Of a stretch of DNA of 64,000 nt, positions 42,904 to 51,822 are shown piece after piece. Position numbers and translations under genes: made by a program. The DNA comes from Streptomyces sp. NRRL F-5135 (lineage in GTDB: Bacteria; Actinomycetota; Actinomycetes; Streptomycetales; Streptomycetaceae), in assembly GCF_000719775.1 (NCBI RefSeq), contig NZ_JOHR01000007.1, positions 124,001 through 188,000 of the forward strand, written 5' to 3'. Position 1 is the stretch's first letter; each line of letters starts with the position of its first letter. The notes under the pieces were generated by a model. It saw nothing but the letters and a program-made list of their open reading frames with translations, did no database searches and was not told where the DNA came from.

Positions 42904-43671
42904 TCACCACTCGAGCGTCCAGGGCCGCCCGGTCGAGGCGAAGTGGCCGACGTTCACGCATTCGGTGCGGCCGACGCGCATCCGCCGCGCCAGCGGCTGG
43001 TGGACGTGGCCGAAGAGCGCGTACCGCGGCTTCGTCCGCCTGATGGCCGCCAGCAGTGCGCCGCTGCCGCGCTCGAAACGGCGCGCCACGGTGTCGTACG
43101 TCAGTTCCGGCAGGTCGGGCGGGATGTGCGAGCACAACACGTCGACCTCGCCGAGCGCCTCGACCTTGGCCGCGTACTCCTCGTCGGATATCTCGTACGG
43201 CGTGCGCATGGGCGTACGGAGCCCGCCGCCGACGAATCCGAAGACGCGGCCGCCCAGTTCGACGCGCTCGCCGTCGAGCACGGTCGTACCCGGCCGCGCG
43301 TACTCCGGCCAGAACGCCGGTATGTCGACATTGCCGTAGGTGGCGTACGTGGGGGTGGGGAAGGCCGCGAACAGCTCTTCGTACTGGCGGCGCACCGCCT
43401 GCTGGATCGCGGTCATCGGCTCGACCCCGATGTCCGCCCACAGTCGTGCGGCGAAGTCGCGGGCCTCGCCGAAGCGGCGGGCGGTGCGCAGCTCGACGAT
43501 CCGGTCGGCGTTCTCGGTGCCGAAGAGGTCGGGGAAGATGCCGCGCGAGTGGTCCGCGTAGTCGAGGAAGAGGACGAGGTCACCCAGGCAGACGAGCGCG
43601 TCCGCGCCGTCCGCCGCCGCCGCGAGGTCGCGCGCGTTGCCGTGTACGTCACTGACCACGTTGATCCGCAT
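42904..43671 (-). CDS. Calcineurin-type metallophosphoesterase
   Basis: 255 residues from ATG 43671; an ATG at 43695 would add eight residues. The dinuclear metal motifs are in order: SDVHGNARDL (Asp8, His10), LGDLVLF, YGNVD in place of the usual GNHE/D, SHIPPD and FGHVHQP. It belongs to the YfcE/MJ0936-like group of phosphodiesterases. The substrate cannot be assigned. It is divergent from the acyl-CoA synthetase gene across 372 bases. Confidence 0.88.
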   Translation of the reverse strand: MRINVVSDVHGNARDLAAAADGADALVCLGDLVLFLDYADHSRGIFPDLFGTENADRIVELRTARRFGEARDFAARLWADIGVEPMTAIQQAVRRQYEELFAAFPTPTYATYGNVDIPAFWPEYARPGTTVLDGERVELGGRVFGFVGGGLRTPMRTPYEISDEEYAAKVEALGEVDVLCSHIPPDLPELTYDTVARRFERGSGALLAAIRRTKPRYALFGHVHQPLARRMRVGRTECVNVGHFASTGRPWTLEW

Positions 43672-44043
43672 ACCGCGGTCACCACCGTCCCTCATGTCAC
43701 CACTGCCTCGTACGTCATCGCCGCCTTGTACGACGATCACCCTAGAACGCGGGTCCCCCGGCCGGTAGGGCGGCCGGACCTGCGGTTCCTTCCGCACGGT
43801 CCGGCAGGTGGACTACGCTTCGCGCAGCGATGTCCTCGCATGTATGGCCACGGTGTGACCGTCGTGTGGCCATATGTGTGACCCGGAGAACATCTGACAG
43901 GTCCCCCTATCGGATGCTGGTACCGATGGGTAACGTCCGGGCAGTCCCGGCGTGCTCAGGTCATCGAGCACCCGACCGATCGATGGACCAGCCGTCGTGT
44001 ACACAGAAGCGGTGACGCCGGCGCCCGGTGAGGAGCAGCAGTC
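43672..44043. other. 372-bp divergent promoter region upstream of the acyl-CoA synthetase gene
   Basis: No gene. The main feature is the dyad at 43843-43874; the remainder carries no repeat or RNA motif that I recognise. Confidence 0.5.
43843..43874. promoter_or_regulatory. Inverted repeat upstream of the acyl-CoA synthetase gene
   Basis: 9-bp arms TATGGCCAC (43843-43851) and GTGGCCATA (43866-43874), perfect and 14 bases apart (centres 23 bp). It lies about 170 bases before the TTG start of the synthetase gene. A fatty-acid-responsive repressor is the obvious candidate, unproven. Confidence 0.5.
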
Positions 44044-45903
44044 TTGCGCGAGTTCAGCCTTCCGGCCCTGTACGAGGTCCCCTCGGACGGCAATCTGACG
44101 GATCTCGTCCGCCGCAACGCGACACAGCACCCCGATGTGGCGGTGCTGGGCCGCAAGGTCGGCGGTGTCTGGACGGATGTGACGGCGGCGCAGTTCCTCG
44201 CCGAGGTACGGACCGTGGCCAAGGGGCTGATCGCGGCGGGCGTCCGGCCGGGCGACCGGGTCGCGCTGATGTCCCGGACCCGCTTCGAATGGGTGCAGCT
44301 GGACTTCGCGATCTGGACCGCGGGCGGGGTGACCGTCCCGGTGTACGAGACGAGTTCCGCCGAGCAGTTGCAGTGGATCCTCGGGGACTCGGGCGCGGTC
44401 GCGGCGATCGTGGAGAACGACGGGCACGTGGCGACGCTGGAGTCGGTCCGGGCCGCGCTGCCGGACCTGCGGAAGGTCTGGCGGATCGAGCCGGGCGACG
44501 CGTCCGGCCCAGACGGTTCGAACGGCTCGAACGGCTCGGGCGGTTCGGAGGGCCCCGGCGCCATCGCCGAACTGACCGCCCTCGGCGCGGACATCACGGA
44601 CGCGGAGGTCGACGAGCGGGCCGCGACGGCGAAGGCCGACGACCCGGCCACCATCGTCTACACCTCGGGGACCACCGGGCGGCCCAAGGGGTGCGTGCTG
44701 ACGCACCGCAGCTTCTTCGCCGAGTGCGGCAACGCGGTGGAACGGCTCAAGCCCCTCTTCCGCACCGGCGAGTGCTCGGTCCTGCTGTTCCTGCCGACCG
44801 CGCACGTCTTCGGACGGCTGGTGGAGGTCGCGGCCGTGATGGCGCCGATCAAGCTGGGCTGCGTGCCGGACATCAAGAACCTCACCGAGGACCTGGCCTC
44901 CTTCCGGCCCACGATGATCCTCGGTGTGCCGCGCGTCTTCGAGAAGGTCTACAACGCGGCGCGCGCGACGGCTCAGGCGGCGGGCAAGGGCAAGATCTTC
45001 GACCGGGCGACGCGGACGTCCGTCGCGTACAGCAGGGCCCTGTCCACGCCCCGGGGCCCGTCCCTCGGCCTGAAGGTCCGGCACAAGGTCTTCGACGTCC
45101 TCGTCTACCGCAAGCTGCGCGCGGTGCTCGGCGGCAACGGCGAGTACGCCATCTCCGGCGGCGCCCCCCTCGGCGAGCGCCTGGGCCATTTCTTCCGCGG
45201 CATCGGCTTCACGGTGCTGGAGGGGTACGGCCTCACCGAGTCCTGCGCGGCCACCGCCTTCAACCCGTGGGACCGCCAGAAGATCGGCACGGTCGGCCAG
45301 CCGCTGCCGGGCTCCGTCGTGCGGATCGCCGACGACGGCGAGGTGCTGCTGCACGGCGAGCACCTGTTCACGGGGTACTGGAACAACGCCGAGGCGACGG
45401 CCGAGGCCCTGTCCGACGGCTGGTTCCACACCGGCGACATAGGGACGCTGGACGAGGACGGCTACCTCACGATCACCGGCCGGAAGAAGGAGATCCTGGT
45501 GACGGCCGGGGGCAAGAACGTCGCCCCGGCGGTGATCGAGGACCGCATCCGCGGCCATGCCCTGATCGCGGAGTGCATGGTGGTCGGCGACGGCCGCCCG
45601 TTCGTGGGCGCCCTGATCACGCTCGACGAGGAGTTCCTCACCCGCTGGGCGAAGGATCACGGCAAGCCGGCCGACGCGACCCCGGCTGCCCTGCGCCTGG
45701 ACCCGGAGCTGCTGGCCGAGATCCAGCGGGCGGTGGACGAGGGGAACGCGGCGGTCTCGAAGGCGGAGTCGGTACGGAAGTTCCGCGTGCTGACGGGGCA
45801 GTTCACGGAGGAGGCGGGGCACCTCACGCCGTCGATGAAGCTGAAGCGGAACGTGGTGGCGAAGGACTTCGCGGAGGAGATCGAGGCGATCTACCAGCCC
45901 TGA
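44044..45903 (+). CDS. fadD: Long-chain fatty acid-CoA ligase
   Basis: 619 residues of the ANL superfamily. AMP-binding motif A3 is YTSGTTGRPKG (from Tyr206), A5 is EGYGLTESCAATAFN and A7-A8 is DGWFHTGDIGTLDEDGYL; the C-terminal Lys-containing ITGRKKEILV and NVAPAVIED are intact. It activates fatty acids to acyl-CoA at the membrane. The start is TTG with GAGGAG upstream, an uncommon start that may keep expression low. No other beta-oxidation gene is adjacent. Confidence 0.93.
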   Translation: MREFSLPALYEVPSDGNLTDLVRRNATQHPDVAVLGRKVGGVWTDVTAAQFLAEVRTVAKGLIAAGVRPGDRVALMSRTRFEWVQLDFAIWTAGGVTVPVYETSSAEQLQWILGDSGAVAAIVENDGHVATLESVRAALPDLRKVWRIEPGDASGPDGSNGSNGSGGSEGPGAIAELTALGADITDAEVDERAATAKADDPATIVYTSGTTGRPKGCVLTHRSFFAECGNAVERLKPLFRTGECSVLLFLPTAHVFGRLVEVAAVMAPIKLGCVPDIKNLTEDLASFRPTMILGVPRVFEKVYNAARATAQAAGKGKIFDRATRTSVAYSRALSTPRGPSLGLKVRHKVFDVLVYRKLRAVLGGNGEYAISGGAPLGERLGHFFRGIGFTVLEGYGLTESCAATAFNPWDRQKIGTVGQPLPGSVVRIADDGEVLLHGEHLFTGYWNNAEATAEALSDGWFHTGDIGTLDEDGYLTITGRKKEILVTAGGKNVAPAVIEDRIRGHALIAECMVVGDGRPFVGALITLDEEFLTRWAKDHGKPADATPAALRLDPELLAEIQRAVDEGNAAVSKAESVRKFRVLTGQFTEEAGHLTPSMKLKRNVVAKDFAEEIEAIYQP

Positions 45904-45997
45904 GCCGGGCCCGTGCGGAGGGGGGGGCACGCCGGGACCGCGAGCCCCGGCGGGCCCCGCCTCCGCACGCCGGGCACCTCCTCACGCGGACGTCCCC

Positions 45998-46369
45998 TCA
46001 CGCGGGACGGCGCACCTCCCACTCCGGCCAGACGTCGGTGGCCTCGGTGATGAGGCCGTCGAGCCGGTCCCGGGCGCCCTTCAGGTCGTTGATCTGCCGG
46101 TCGATACGGTCCCGCTCGGTCACCAGCCGGTCGAGCATCGGCGGCGATGTCCGCCCGGCGGAGAGGCACGGCAGCAGGTACAGGATCGTGCCGCTCGACA
46201 GCCCCGCGCCGTACAGCTGCTGAATCATCCGGACGCGGTCCACCGCCTGTTCCGGATAGTGCCGCTGCCCGCCCGGGCTGCGGTCCGAGGGAAGCAGCCG
46301 CTGCTCCTCGTAGTACCGCAGCGCCCGTACGCTCACGCCGGTCCTCCTGGCGAGCTCACCGATCCGCAC
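45998..46369 (-). CDS. MerR-family regulator
   Basis: 123 residues from GTG 46369. The winged HTH (RIGELARRTGVSVRALRYYE) is followed by the effector-helix region, ending with DRIDRQINDLKGARDRLDGL as the dimerisation coil. A longer reading from TTG 46426 would make the operator at 46417-46432 part of the gene, so the shorter start is preferred. Cys87 is the only Cys in the effector region, so metal binding like MerR or CueR is not supported. Confidence 0.88.
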   Translation of the reverse strand: MRIGELARRTGVSVRALRYYEEQRLLPSDRSPGGQRHYPEQAVDRVRMIQQLYGAGLSSGTILYLLPCLSAGRTSPPMLDRLVTERDRIDRQINDLKGARDRLDGLITEATDVWPEWEVRRPA

Positions 46370-46416
46370 AGCACCCCCGGGTGATCCAGGCCGCACGGGC
46401 CCTTCCGAACTTTCCT

Positions 46417-46432
46417 CTGACGTCAACGTCAG
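46417..46432. promoter_or_regulatory. 16-bp dyad upstream of the MerR gene
   Basis: Perfect inverted repeat CTGACGT-CA-ACGTCAG. Its place about 50 bases before GTG 46369 fits an autoregulatory MerR operator between -35 and -10. Confidence 0.6.
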
Positions 46433-46498
46433 GTTTCAGCGTAGTCGACGCACGCCCCGGCCGGGACACATACCGTGGCGCCGCCTGCCGGTCTCGCG

Positions 46499-47653
46499 CT
46501 ACAGCAGCTCCCGCAACCGGGCCGCCAGCAGGTCCCAGCGCCACTTCTCCTCCACCCACGCCCGGCCCCGCTCCCCCATCGTCCGCCGCAGCTCGGGATC
46601 CTGGAGCAGGGGTACGAGCCGGTCCGCCGTCTCCCGCACCGCCGCCTCGCGCGGAGCGCCCCGTACCACCCAGCCCGTCTCGCCCGGGAGCACCGCGTCC
46701 GGCGCGCCGCCGGAGTCGCCCGCCACCACCGGGAGGCCCGTGGCCGAGGCTTCGAGGTAGACGATCCCGAGGCCCTCCACGTCGAGACCGCCCCGGCGGG
46801 TGCGGCAGGGCATGGCGAAGACGTCGCCCGCGCCGTAGTGCGCGGGGAGTTCGGACCAGGGCACGGCGCCGGTGAAGCGGACGGCGTCCGCGACGCCCGT
46901 CTCGCGGGCCAGCCGGCGCAGGTCCTTCTCGTACGGTCCGCCGCCGACGATCAGCAGCACCGCGTCCGGCACGTGCGCCAGGATCGCGGGCAGCGCCAGG
47001 ATCAGCGTGTCCTGGCCCTTGCGCGGGACCAGCCGGGAGACGCAGACGACGACCGGGCGTCCCGTCAGGCCCAGGCGCTCCCGGATCTCCGTGCCCCCCG
47101 ACCCCGGGTGGAAGGTCTTCTCGTCGACGCCCGGCGGCAGTTGCACCATGCGCGCGGCGGCCTCGGGCGTCAGCGCGGGCGCGATGCGCGAGCGGGTGTA
47201 CTCACCCAGATAGGTGATCGTGTCGGTCCCCTCGCCGATGCGCCGCAGCAGTTGCCGGGAGCCGGGCAGCTGGGCCCAGCCGGCCTCGTGGCCATGGGTG
47301 GTGGCGACCAGGCGCCGCGCGCCCGCCGCCCGCAGCGCGGGCCCCATCAGGCCGAGCGGCGCCGCAGCGCCGAACCAGACCGACTCGCAGCCGTGCTCCC
47401 GCAGCAGCCGGCTCGCCCGCCGGGTGACGCGCGGGGTCGGCAGCAGCATCGTCGTGGGGTCGCGCACGACGGTGAAGGGCTGCTCGGCGTCGAACGCGGC
47501 GGTCGCCTCGGCGCCCTCCCGGCCGCGCTTCCAGGTGGACGCGTACACGACGAGCCGCTCGGGATCCAGCCGGAGCGCGATGTTGTGCAGGAACGCCTGG
47601 ATGCCCCCGGGCCTGGGCGGAAAGTCATTGGTCACGATCAATGTCTTGCGCAT
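46499..47653 (-). CDS. GT4-family glycosyltransferase (PimB-like)
   Basis: 384 residues from ATG 47653. GT-B fold with VTNDFPPRPGGIQAFLH at the N-terminus, VATTHGHEAGW, VSRLVPRKGQDTL, IVGGGPYEKDL and the acidic EGLGIVYLEASA near the C-terminus. The motif set matches actinobacterial PimB, the GDP-mannose-dependent mannosyltransferase of phosphatidylinositol mannosides. A -10-like TACTGT lies 8 bases before the ATG. The next gene, divergent, encodes a GT87 integral membrane transferase. Confidence 0.88.
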   Translation of the reverse strand: MRKTLIVTNDFPPRPGGIQAFLHNIALRLDPERLVVYASTWKRGREGAEATAAFDAEQPFTVVRDPTTMLLPTPRVTRRASRLLREHGCESVWFGAAAPLGLMGPALRAAGARRLVATTHGHEAGWAQLPGSRQLLRRIGEGTDTITYLGEYTRSRIAPALTPEAAARMVQLPPGVDEKTFHPGSGGTEIRERLGLTGRPVVVCVSRLVPRKGQDTLILALPAILAHVPDAVLLIVGGGPYEKDLRRLARETGVADAVRFTGAVPWSELPAHYGAGDVFAMPCRTRRGGLDVEGLGIVYLEASATGLPVVAGDSGGAPDAVLPGETGWVVRGAPREAAVRETADRLVPLLQDPELRRTMGERGRAWVEEKWRWDLLAARLRELL

Positions 47654-47661
47654 CGCCGCCG

Positions 47662-47667
47662 ACAGTA
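47662..47667 (-). promoter_or_regulatory. -10 box of the GT4 gene, leaderless type
   Basis: TACTGT on the minus strand, 8 bases before ATG 47653. Confidence 0.45.
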
Positions 47668-47824
47668 GCCGAACCCGGCCGGAGCAGCCCGGCGGCCCCG
47701 CCTCATGGCTCTCGCACGGGCACACCCGGCATCATGACCCCCGCGATCACGCACGGACAAAAAGAATGAACACGACGAACGGGTATGGGCGAGCGCCCGA
47801 GGGCGCGGATCGGACGAGGTGGTC

Positions 47825-49120
47825 ATGGCGCGGGCGAACGGCACCGTATTCGCGGTCGCGGCTTGGGGCCTCACGAGGGCGGTGCTGCTGCTCTGCGTGT
47901 TCCGGGTCATCGTCCCGCCGGGCCCCGACGTCACCGCCGACGTGTCGGTGATCTACCACGGCTGGTACGAGGTGCTGAGGTCCGGCAGTTATCCGCTGAC
48001 CGATGTGACCTGGCAGTACCCGCCCGCGGCCGCGCTCGCGATCGCGTCCCCGGCCGTGCTGCCCTTCCTCGGGTACGCCACCGCGTTCTTCGTGCTGGTG
48101 TTCCTGTGCGACGCGGTCGTCCTCACCCTGCTGCTCCACGCGGCCCGGGACCGGCGCGAGGGCCAGGGCCCGAGCCGGGACCAGGGCCGGAGCCCCGACC
48201 CGGGCGGGGGCCGGTCGGTGCGCGGGGCGTGGGCCTGGGTGGCCGGGGTGCCGCTGCTCGGACCGACCGCGTACGCGCGCTACGACCTGATGGTGACGGC
48301 GGTGGCCGTCGCCGCGCTGCTCCACGCGGGCAGGCCCCGCCTGATGGGCGCGCTCGCCGCGTTCGGCGCGCTGCTGAAGGTCTGGCCGGCGCTGCTGCTG
48401 GTGGGCACCGAGCGCGGTGCGCCGACCCGCCGGGCGTGGGGCACGGCGGCCGTCACGGCGGCGGGGATCGTCGTGCTCTGTCTGCTGGCGCTGCCGGGGT
48501 CGCTGGCCTTCCTCACCTTCCAGCGGGACCGCGGCACGGAGATCGAGTCGCTGGGCGCCCTGGTCTTCCAGGTGGCGCGGCACACCGGCTGGGACGGCGG
48601 GGTGCTGCTCAGCTACGGCTCGGTCGAGTTCGCCGGACCGTACGTCCCGCTGGTCAGCGGTGCCGCGCTGGGACTGACCGTGCTCGCGCTGTGCTGGCTG
48701 CTGCTGTGGCGGCTGCGGGCGCGCGCGTTCACCGCGCGCACCCCGGCCGAGGCGGCGTTCGCCGCGGTCCTGCTGTTCACGACGACAAGCCGGGTGATCA
48801 GCCCGCAGTACATGCTGTGGCTGGTCGGGCTGGCCGCCGTCTGCCTGGTCGCGCGGACGAGCCGGATGGCGCTGCCGGCCTGGATGGTGCTGGTCGCGAC
48901 GGCGGTGACGCAGCTGGAGTTCCCGCTGTTCTTCGACCTGGTGGTGACCGGCGATCCGGCCGGTGTCGCGCTGCTGGCGGTACGGAACGGACTGCTGGTC
49001 ACCGCGACCGTGCTCGCCTGCCGCCGACTGTGGCGGGCCACGGTACCGGGCCGGGGCGCCGGGCCGGCGGTCCCGGTCAGCCCAGCCGACGGCGCGCATA
49101 CGCGCGCCAGCGCGCGGTGA
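47825..49120 (+). CDS. GT87/DUF2029 polyprenyl-phosphate-mannose-dependent membrane transferase
   Basis: 431 residues with about ten membrane helices. The first extracytoplasmic loop has the conserved acidic and aromatic residues (YHGWYEVL, WQYPP) of GT-C enzymes. Such enzymes use polyprenyl-phosphate sugars to build lipid-linked glycans on the outer face. The ATG at 47825 has GAGG six bases upstream. The last 44 bases overlap the convergent lipoprotein gene. Confidence 0.88.
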   Translation: MARANGTVFAVAAWGLTRAVLLLCVFRVIVPPGPDVTADVSVIYHGWYEVLRSGSYPLTDVTWQYPPAAALAIASPAVLPFLGYATAFFVLVFLCDAVVLTLLLHAARDRREGQGPSRDQGRSPDPGGGRSVRGAWAWVAGVPLLGPTAYARYDLMVTAVAVAALLHAGRPRLMGALAAFGALLKVWPALLLVGTERGAPTRRAWGTAAVTAAGIVVLCLLALPGSLAFLTFQRDRGTEIESLGALVFQVARHTGWDGGVLLSYGSVEFAGPYVPLVSGAALGLTVLALCWLLLWRLRARAFTARTPAEAAFAAVLLFTTTSRVISPQYMLWLVGLAAVCLVARTSRMALPAWMVLVATAVTQLEFPLFFDLVVTGDPAGVALLAVRNGLLVTATVLACRRLWRATVPGRGAGPAVPVSPADGAHTRASAR

Positions 49121-50354
49121 GGCCGTCGGCGCTCGTGGCCAGTACGTCGCGCGCGGCGCGCGCCACGGCGCCTTCGCGCCGCTCCTGGCCGCCGACCGCG
49201 CGGTAGAAGTCGGTGAGCCGCCGCTCGCCCCAGCGCTCCGCGATCAGCTCGCAGGCCAGCCAGGCGCCCTCGTACGCCCGGGCCAGCCGGTCGGCGTCGC
49301 CGCCGAAGGCGAAGTCGTCGTCGGACGGCAGCCCGGCGGGCAGCTCGCCCCGGCGCACGGCGCGCTGGAGTTCCGGCGCGATCCGGCTCGCGGCCCGGCC
49401 CGTGCGCCGGTAGGCGACCCAGTCCGCGAAGCCCTCGGAGAGCCAGGTGGGCGTGGCGGCGGAGGTGGCGGTACGGGTGGCCACGTGCGTGGTCTCGTGG
49501 GTGAGGACGACCTGCCGGCCGAAGCGGGTGAGGGAGCCGTACGCCTCTGGGTTCACCACGATCCGGTCGGCGGGCGCGGCGGGCGCGGCGCCCGCTCGGC
49601 CGGCCTGGCCGGTGGTGACGGCGGCGATGCCCCGGTAGCCGTCGGCCGGCCCGCCCAGCAGAGCGGCCATGGCCGCCGCCGAGCCGGGCACGAGCAGCAC
49701 CGTCTTCCGGGCCCAGGAGTCCGGCCAGGCGTCCGTCACGGCGGGTACGGCCCGGTCCGCCGCCGCCGCGAGAGCGCGCAGCGCGGCGTCCTCCTGCCCG
49801 ACGCCCAGGACGAGGGCGCGGGCGCCGCGTACGGCCCGTACCGTGCCCTGCTGCCACAGCTGCGGCGTGCCGCCCTCGGCCGGCCGGTCGGCGGTGACGT
49901 ACCACCGCCCGGCCCGCTCGCCGAGCTCCAGGAGGCGGGGCGTGGCGACCGGCGCGCTGTCGTGACCGGTGAGCCGGTAGCGCAGATCGGCGTGCACGGT
50001 GGCCCGCGCGCCGGAGCGTGCGACGTCCGTGATCCGGTACTCCCATGCGCCCAGCGGCACCTCCGCGAGGTCGCGGAACGCCCGGCGCTCGGCGGTGCGC
50101 AGGCCCTGGGCGCCGGGCGCGAGGGCGTCGAGGTACGCCCGCTCGTCCCGGGCGAGGACGGCCGCCGCCCGGCGGGCCAGCGTCCACCGGATCCTCGCCT
50201 CGGCGTCCGGCGACGGATCGGCGGCCCGGGGCGCGGCCGGGCGGCCGCAGCCGGACACGGCGGGCGCGATCAGCACCGCGGCCAGCCCGGAGACGGCCGT
50301 ACGCCGGCGCACTCCGCCGGGCGTCCCCGCCGTCGTACGCTCCTGACCCGCCAC
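49077..50354 (-). CDS. Putative zinc metallopeptidase lipoprotein
   Basis: 425 residues. A basic N-terminus and a hydrophobic segment end in a lipobox VSGC with Cys36. A zinc-protease signature HETTH is at 286-290 with a downstream Glu307 in WLSEGFADW (gluzincin pattern). That motif is a good indication of a peptidase, but the fold elsewhere is not recognised. It should be membrane-anchored and face the outside. The 3' end overlaps the convergent GT87 gene. Confidence 0.8.
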   Translation of the reverse strand: MAGQERTTAGTPGGVRRRTAVSGLAAVLIAPAVSGCGRPAAPRAADPSPDAEARIRWTLARRAAAVLARDERAYLDALAPGAQGLRTAERRAFRDLAEVPLGAWEYRITDVARSGARATVHADLRYRLTGHDSAPVATPRLLELGERAGRWYVTADRPAEGGTPQLWQQGTVRAVRGARALVLGVGQEDAALRALAAAADRAVPAVTDAWPDSWARKTVLLVPGSAAAMAALLGGPADGYRGIAAVTTGQAGRAGAAPAAPADRIVVNPEAYGSLTRFGRQVVLTHETTHVATRTATSAATPTWLSEGFADWVAYRRTGRAASRIAPELQRAVRRGELPAGLPSDDDFAFGGDADRLARAYEGAWLACELIAERWGERRLTDFYRAVGGQERREGAVARAARDVLATSADGLTARWRAYARRRLG

Positions 50355-50478
50355 GCGCCGATCGTACGGGGTCGACGGCGGACCGTTCGGGGCCGCGGTG
50401 CGACGCGGTGCGACGCCGGGCGGTGGGACCGGGCGGAACGGCCGCGACCGTCTGTCCGGCGGAGTCGGTGCGGCGGAG

Positions 50479-51507
50479 TCAGACGCGGGTCACCGAGGAC
50501 ACCGGCAGCATGCCGACCGGGTCGTAGCGCACGGCGGCTCCCGGGTACGGCGCGTGGATCACCTGGCCGTTGCCCACGTACAGCCCGATGTGGCTCGCGT
50601 CGTCGCGGTACGCCACGAGGTCCCCCGGCCGCGCCTCCGCGAGCGAGACCTGGCGTCCCGCGTACCGCTGGGCCTGCGAGGTCCGCGGCAGGCCCACGCC
50701 CGCCTGCGCGTACGACCACTGGGTGAGGCCGGAACAGTCGAAGCCCGTGGGGCCGTTGGCGCCCCACACGTAGGGCAGCCCGACCGCGCGCTGTGCCGCC
50801 CGGACGGCCGCCGCCGCGCGTTCCGAGGCGGGCGCGCCACCGGAGAGCGTGGGCAGTCCGTCGCGGTCGGAGCGGGAGGCACGGTCGTAGGCGTCGCGCT
50901 CGGCGGTGGGCAGGGAGGCCAGCAGCCGCCGGGCCTCGGCGAGTTTGCGCTCGACGCTCCGCTTGTGACGGGCGACGGCGGCCCGGCTGCGCTCCAACTC
51001 CTTGAGGTCGTGCGCCGCTTCCATGCGGACCTGTCCCAACCGCCGCCGCGCCTCTTTCAGTTCCCGCAGGACGCCGGACTGCCGGGCGCCCGCCCGTGCC
51101 AGGTCGCTCGCCTTCTCCAGATAGCTGTCGGGGTCGGAGGAGAGCAGCAGGGCCAGCTCGGGGTCGAGCCCGCCGGAGCGGTACTGGGCGCCGGCGACCG
51201 CGCCGAGCACGCCCCGCATCCGGTTGACGCGTTCCTGTCCCCGGGCGGCGCCGTCCTGCGCCCGGTCCACCGACCTCCGCAACTGGTCCACCTGTTCGTC
51301 CGCCTTGTTGTACCGCTCGGTCGCCTTCTCGGCCTCCTCGTACAGCCGGTCGACCTTCGCCCGCACCGCCTCCGGGGTCCGCCGCGGGTCGGCGTCCGCG
51401 TGCGAGGCGCCGAGGGCCGCGGCCGCCGTCGCCGCCGCGGCGGACACGACGGTCACCCGGGCGCCGACACCGAGGACGGGTTGTGAGGGACGGCGATGGG
51501 ACACCAC
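50479..51507 (-). CDS. NlpC/P60-family cell-wall endopeptidase (first copy)
   Basis: 342 residues: a signal sequence (about 1-40), a long coiled-coil region (about 45-200) and a C-terminal NlpC/P60 domain with Cys258 in FDCSGL and His306 in ASHIGLYVG. It should cut D-Glu-meso-DAP-type cross-links during growth. Start is GTG 51507 (or GTG 51504). Its own promoter, TTGGCC-18-TACTGT at 51601-51630, gives a leader of about 87 bases. No long riboswitch is seen, unlike the next gene. Confidence 0.92.
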   Translation of the reverse strand: MVSHRRPSQPVLGVGARVTVVSAAAATAAAALGASHADADPRRTPEAVRAKVDRLYEEAEKATERYNKADEQVDQLRRSVDRAQDGAARGQERVNRMRGVLGAVAGAQYRSGGLDPELALLLSSDPDSYLEKASDLARAGARQSGVLRELKEARRRLGQVRMEAAHDLKELERSRAAVARHKRSVERKLAEARRLLASLPTAERDAYDRASRSDRDGLPTLSGGAPASERAAAAVRAAQRAVGLPYVWGANGPTGFDCSGLTQWSYAQAGVGLPRTSQAQRYAGRQVSLAEARPGDLVAYRDDASHIGLYVGNGQVIHAPYPGAAVRYDPVGMLPVSSVTRV

Positions 51508-51822
51508 AGGAAGCCGCGCTCCCTTCCGCTTCCGCTGTACACACAGGCGCGGCTCCTGCCGCCCGACGGGCGGAGCGATGGCCGGGGCCGCACGCAGCAG
51601 ACAGTAGCGGGATGATCACGGAGCGGCCAACGACCGTAGGGGGCACGCACAGTGACGCCCCGCCGTGGACCACAGGTCACCGGCGGGGCGGGGGTCAGCG
51701 GACGTCCGCGGAATTCGCTCGATCGGGCGGTGTGGGCGCCGTAGGGTGCGGACAGCGGACCGGGACCGCGCGTCGCGTACATACGTCCGTGACGACGGGC
51801 GAGGGGCCCGGACGGGGCACGG
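51508..51822. promoter_or_regulatory. Intergenic region between the two NlpC/P60 genes
   Basis: 315 bases. On the minus strand it has a -10 box TACTGT (51601-51606) with -35 TTGGCC (51625-51630) for the first NlpC/P60 gene. It also holds the terminator of the upstream gene at 51656-51690. Nothing else is recognised. Confidence 0.55.
51656..51690 (-). terminator. Terminator of the second NlpC/P60 gene
   Basis: 10-bp perfect arms 51656-51665 and 51681-51690 with a 15-base loop that can pair further with one mismatch. Confidence 0.6.
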
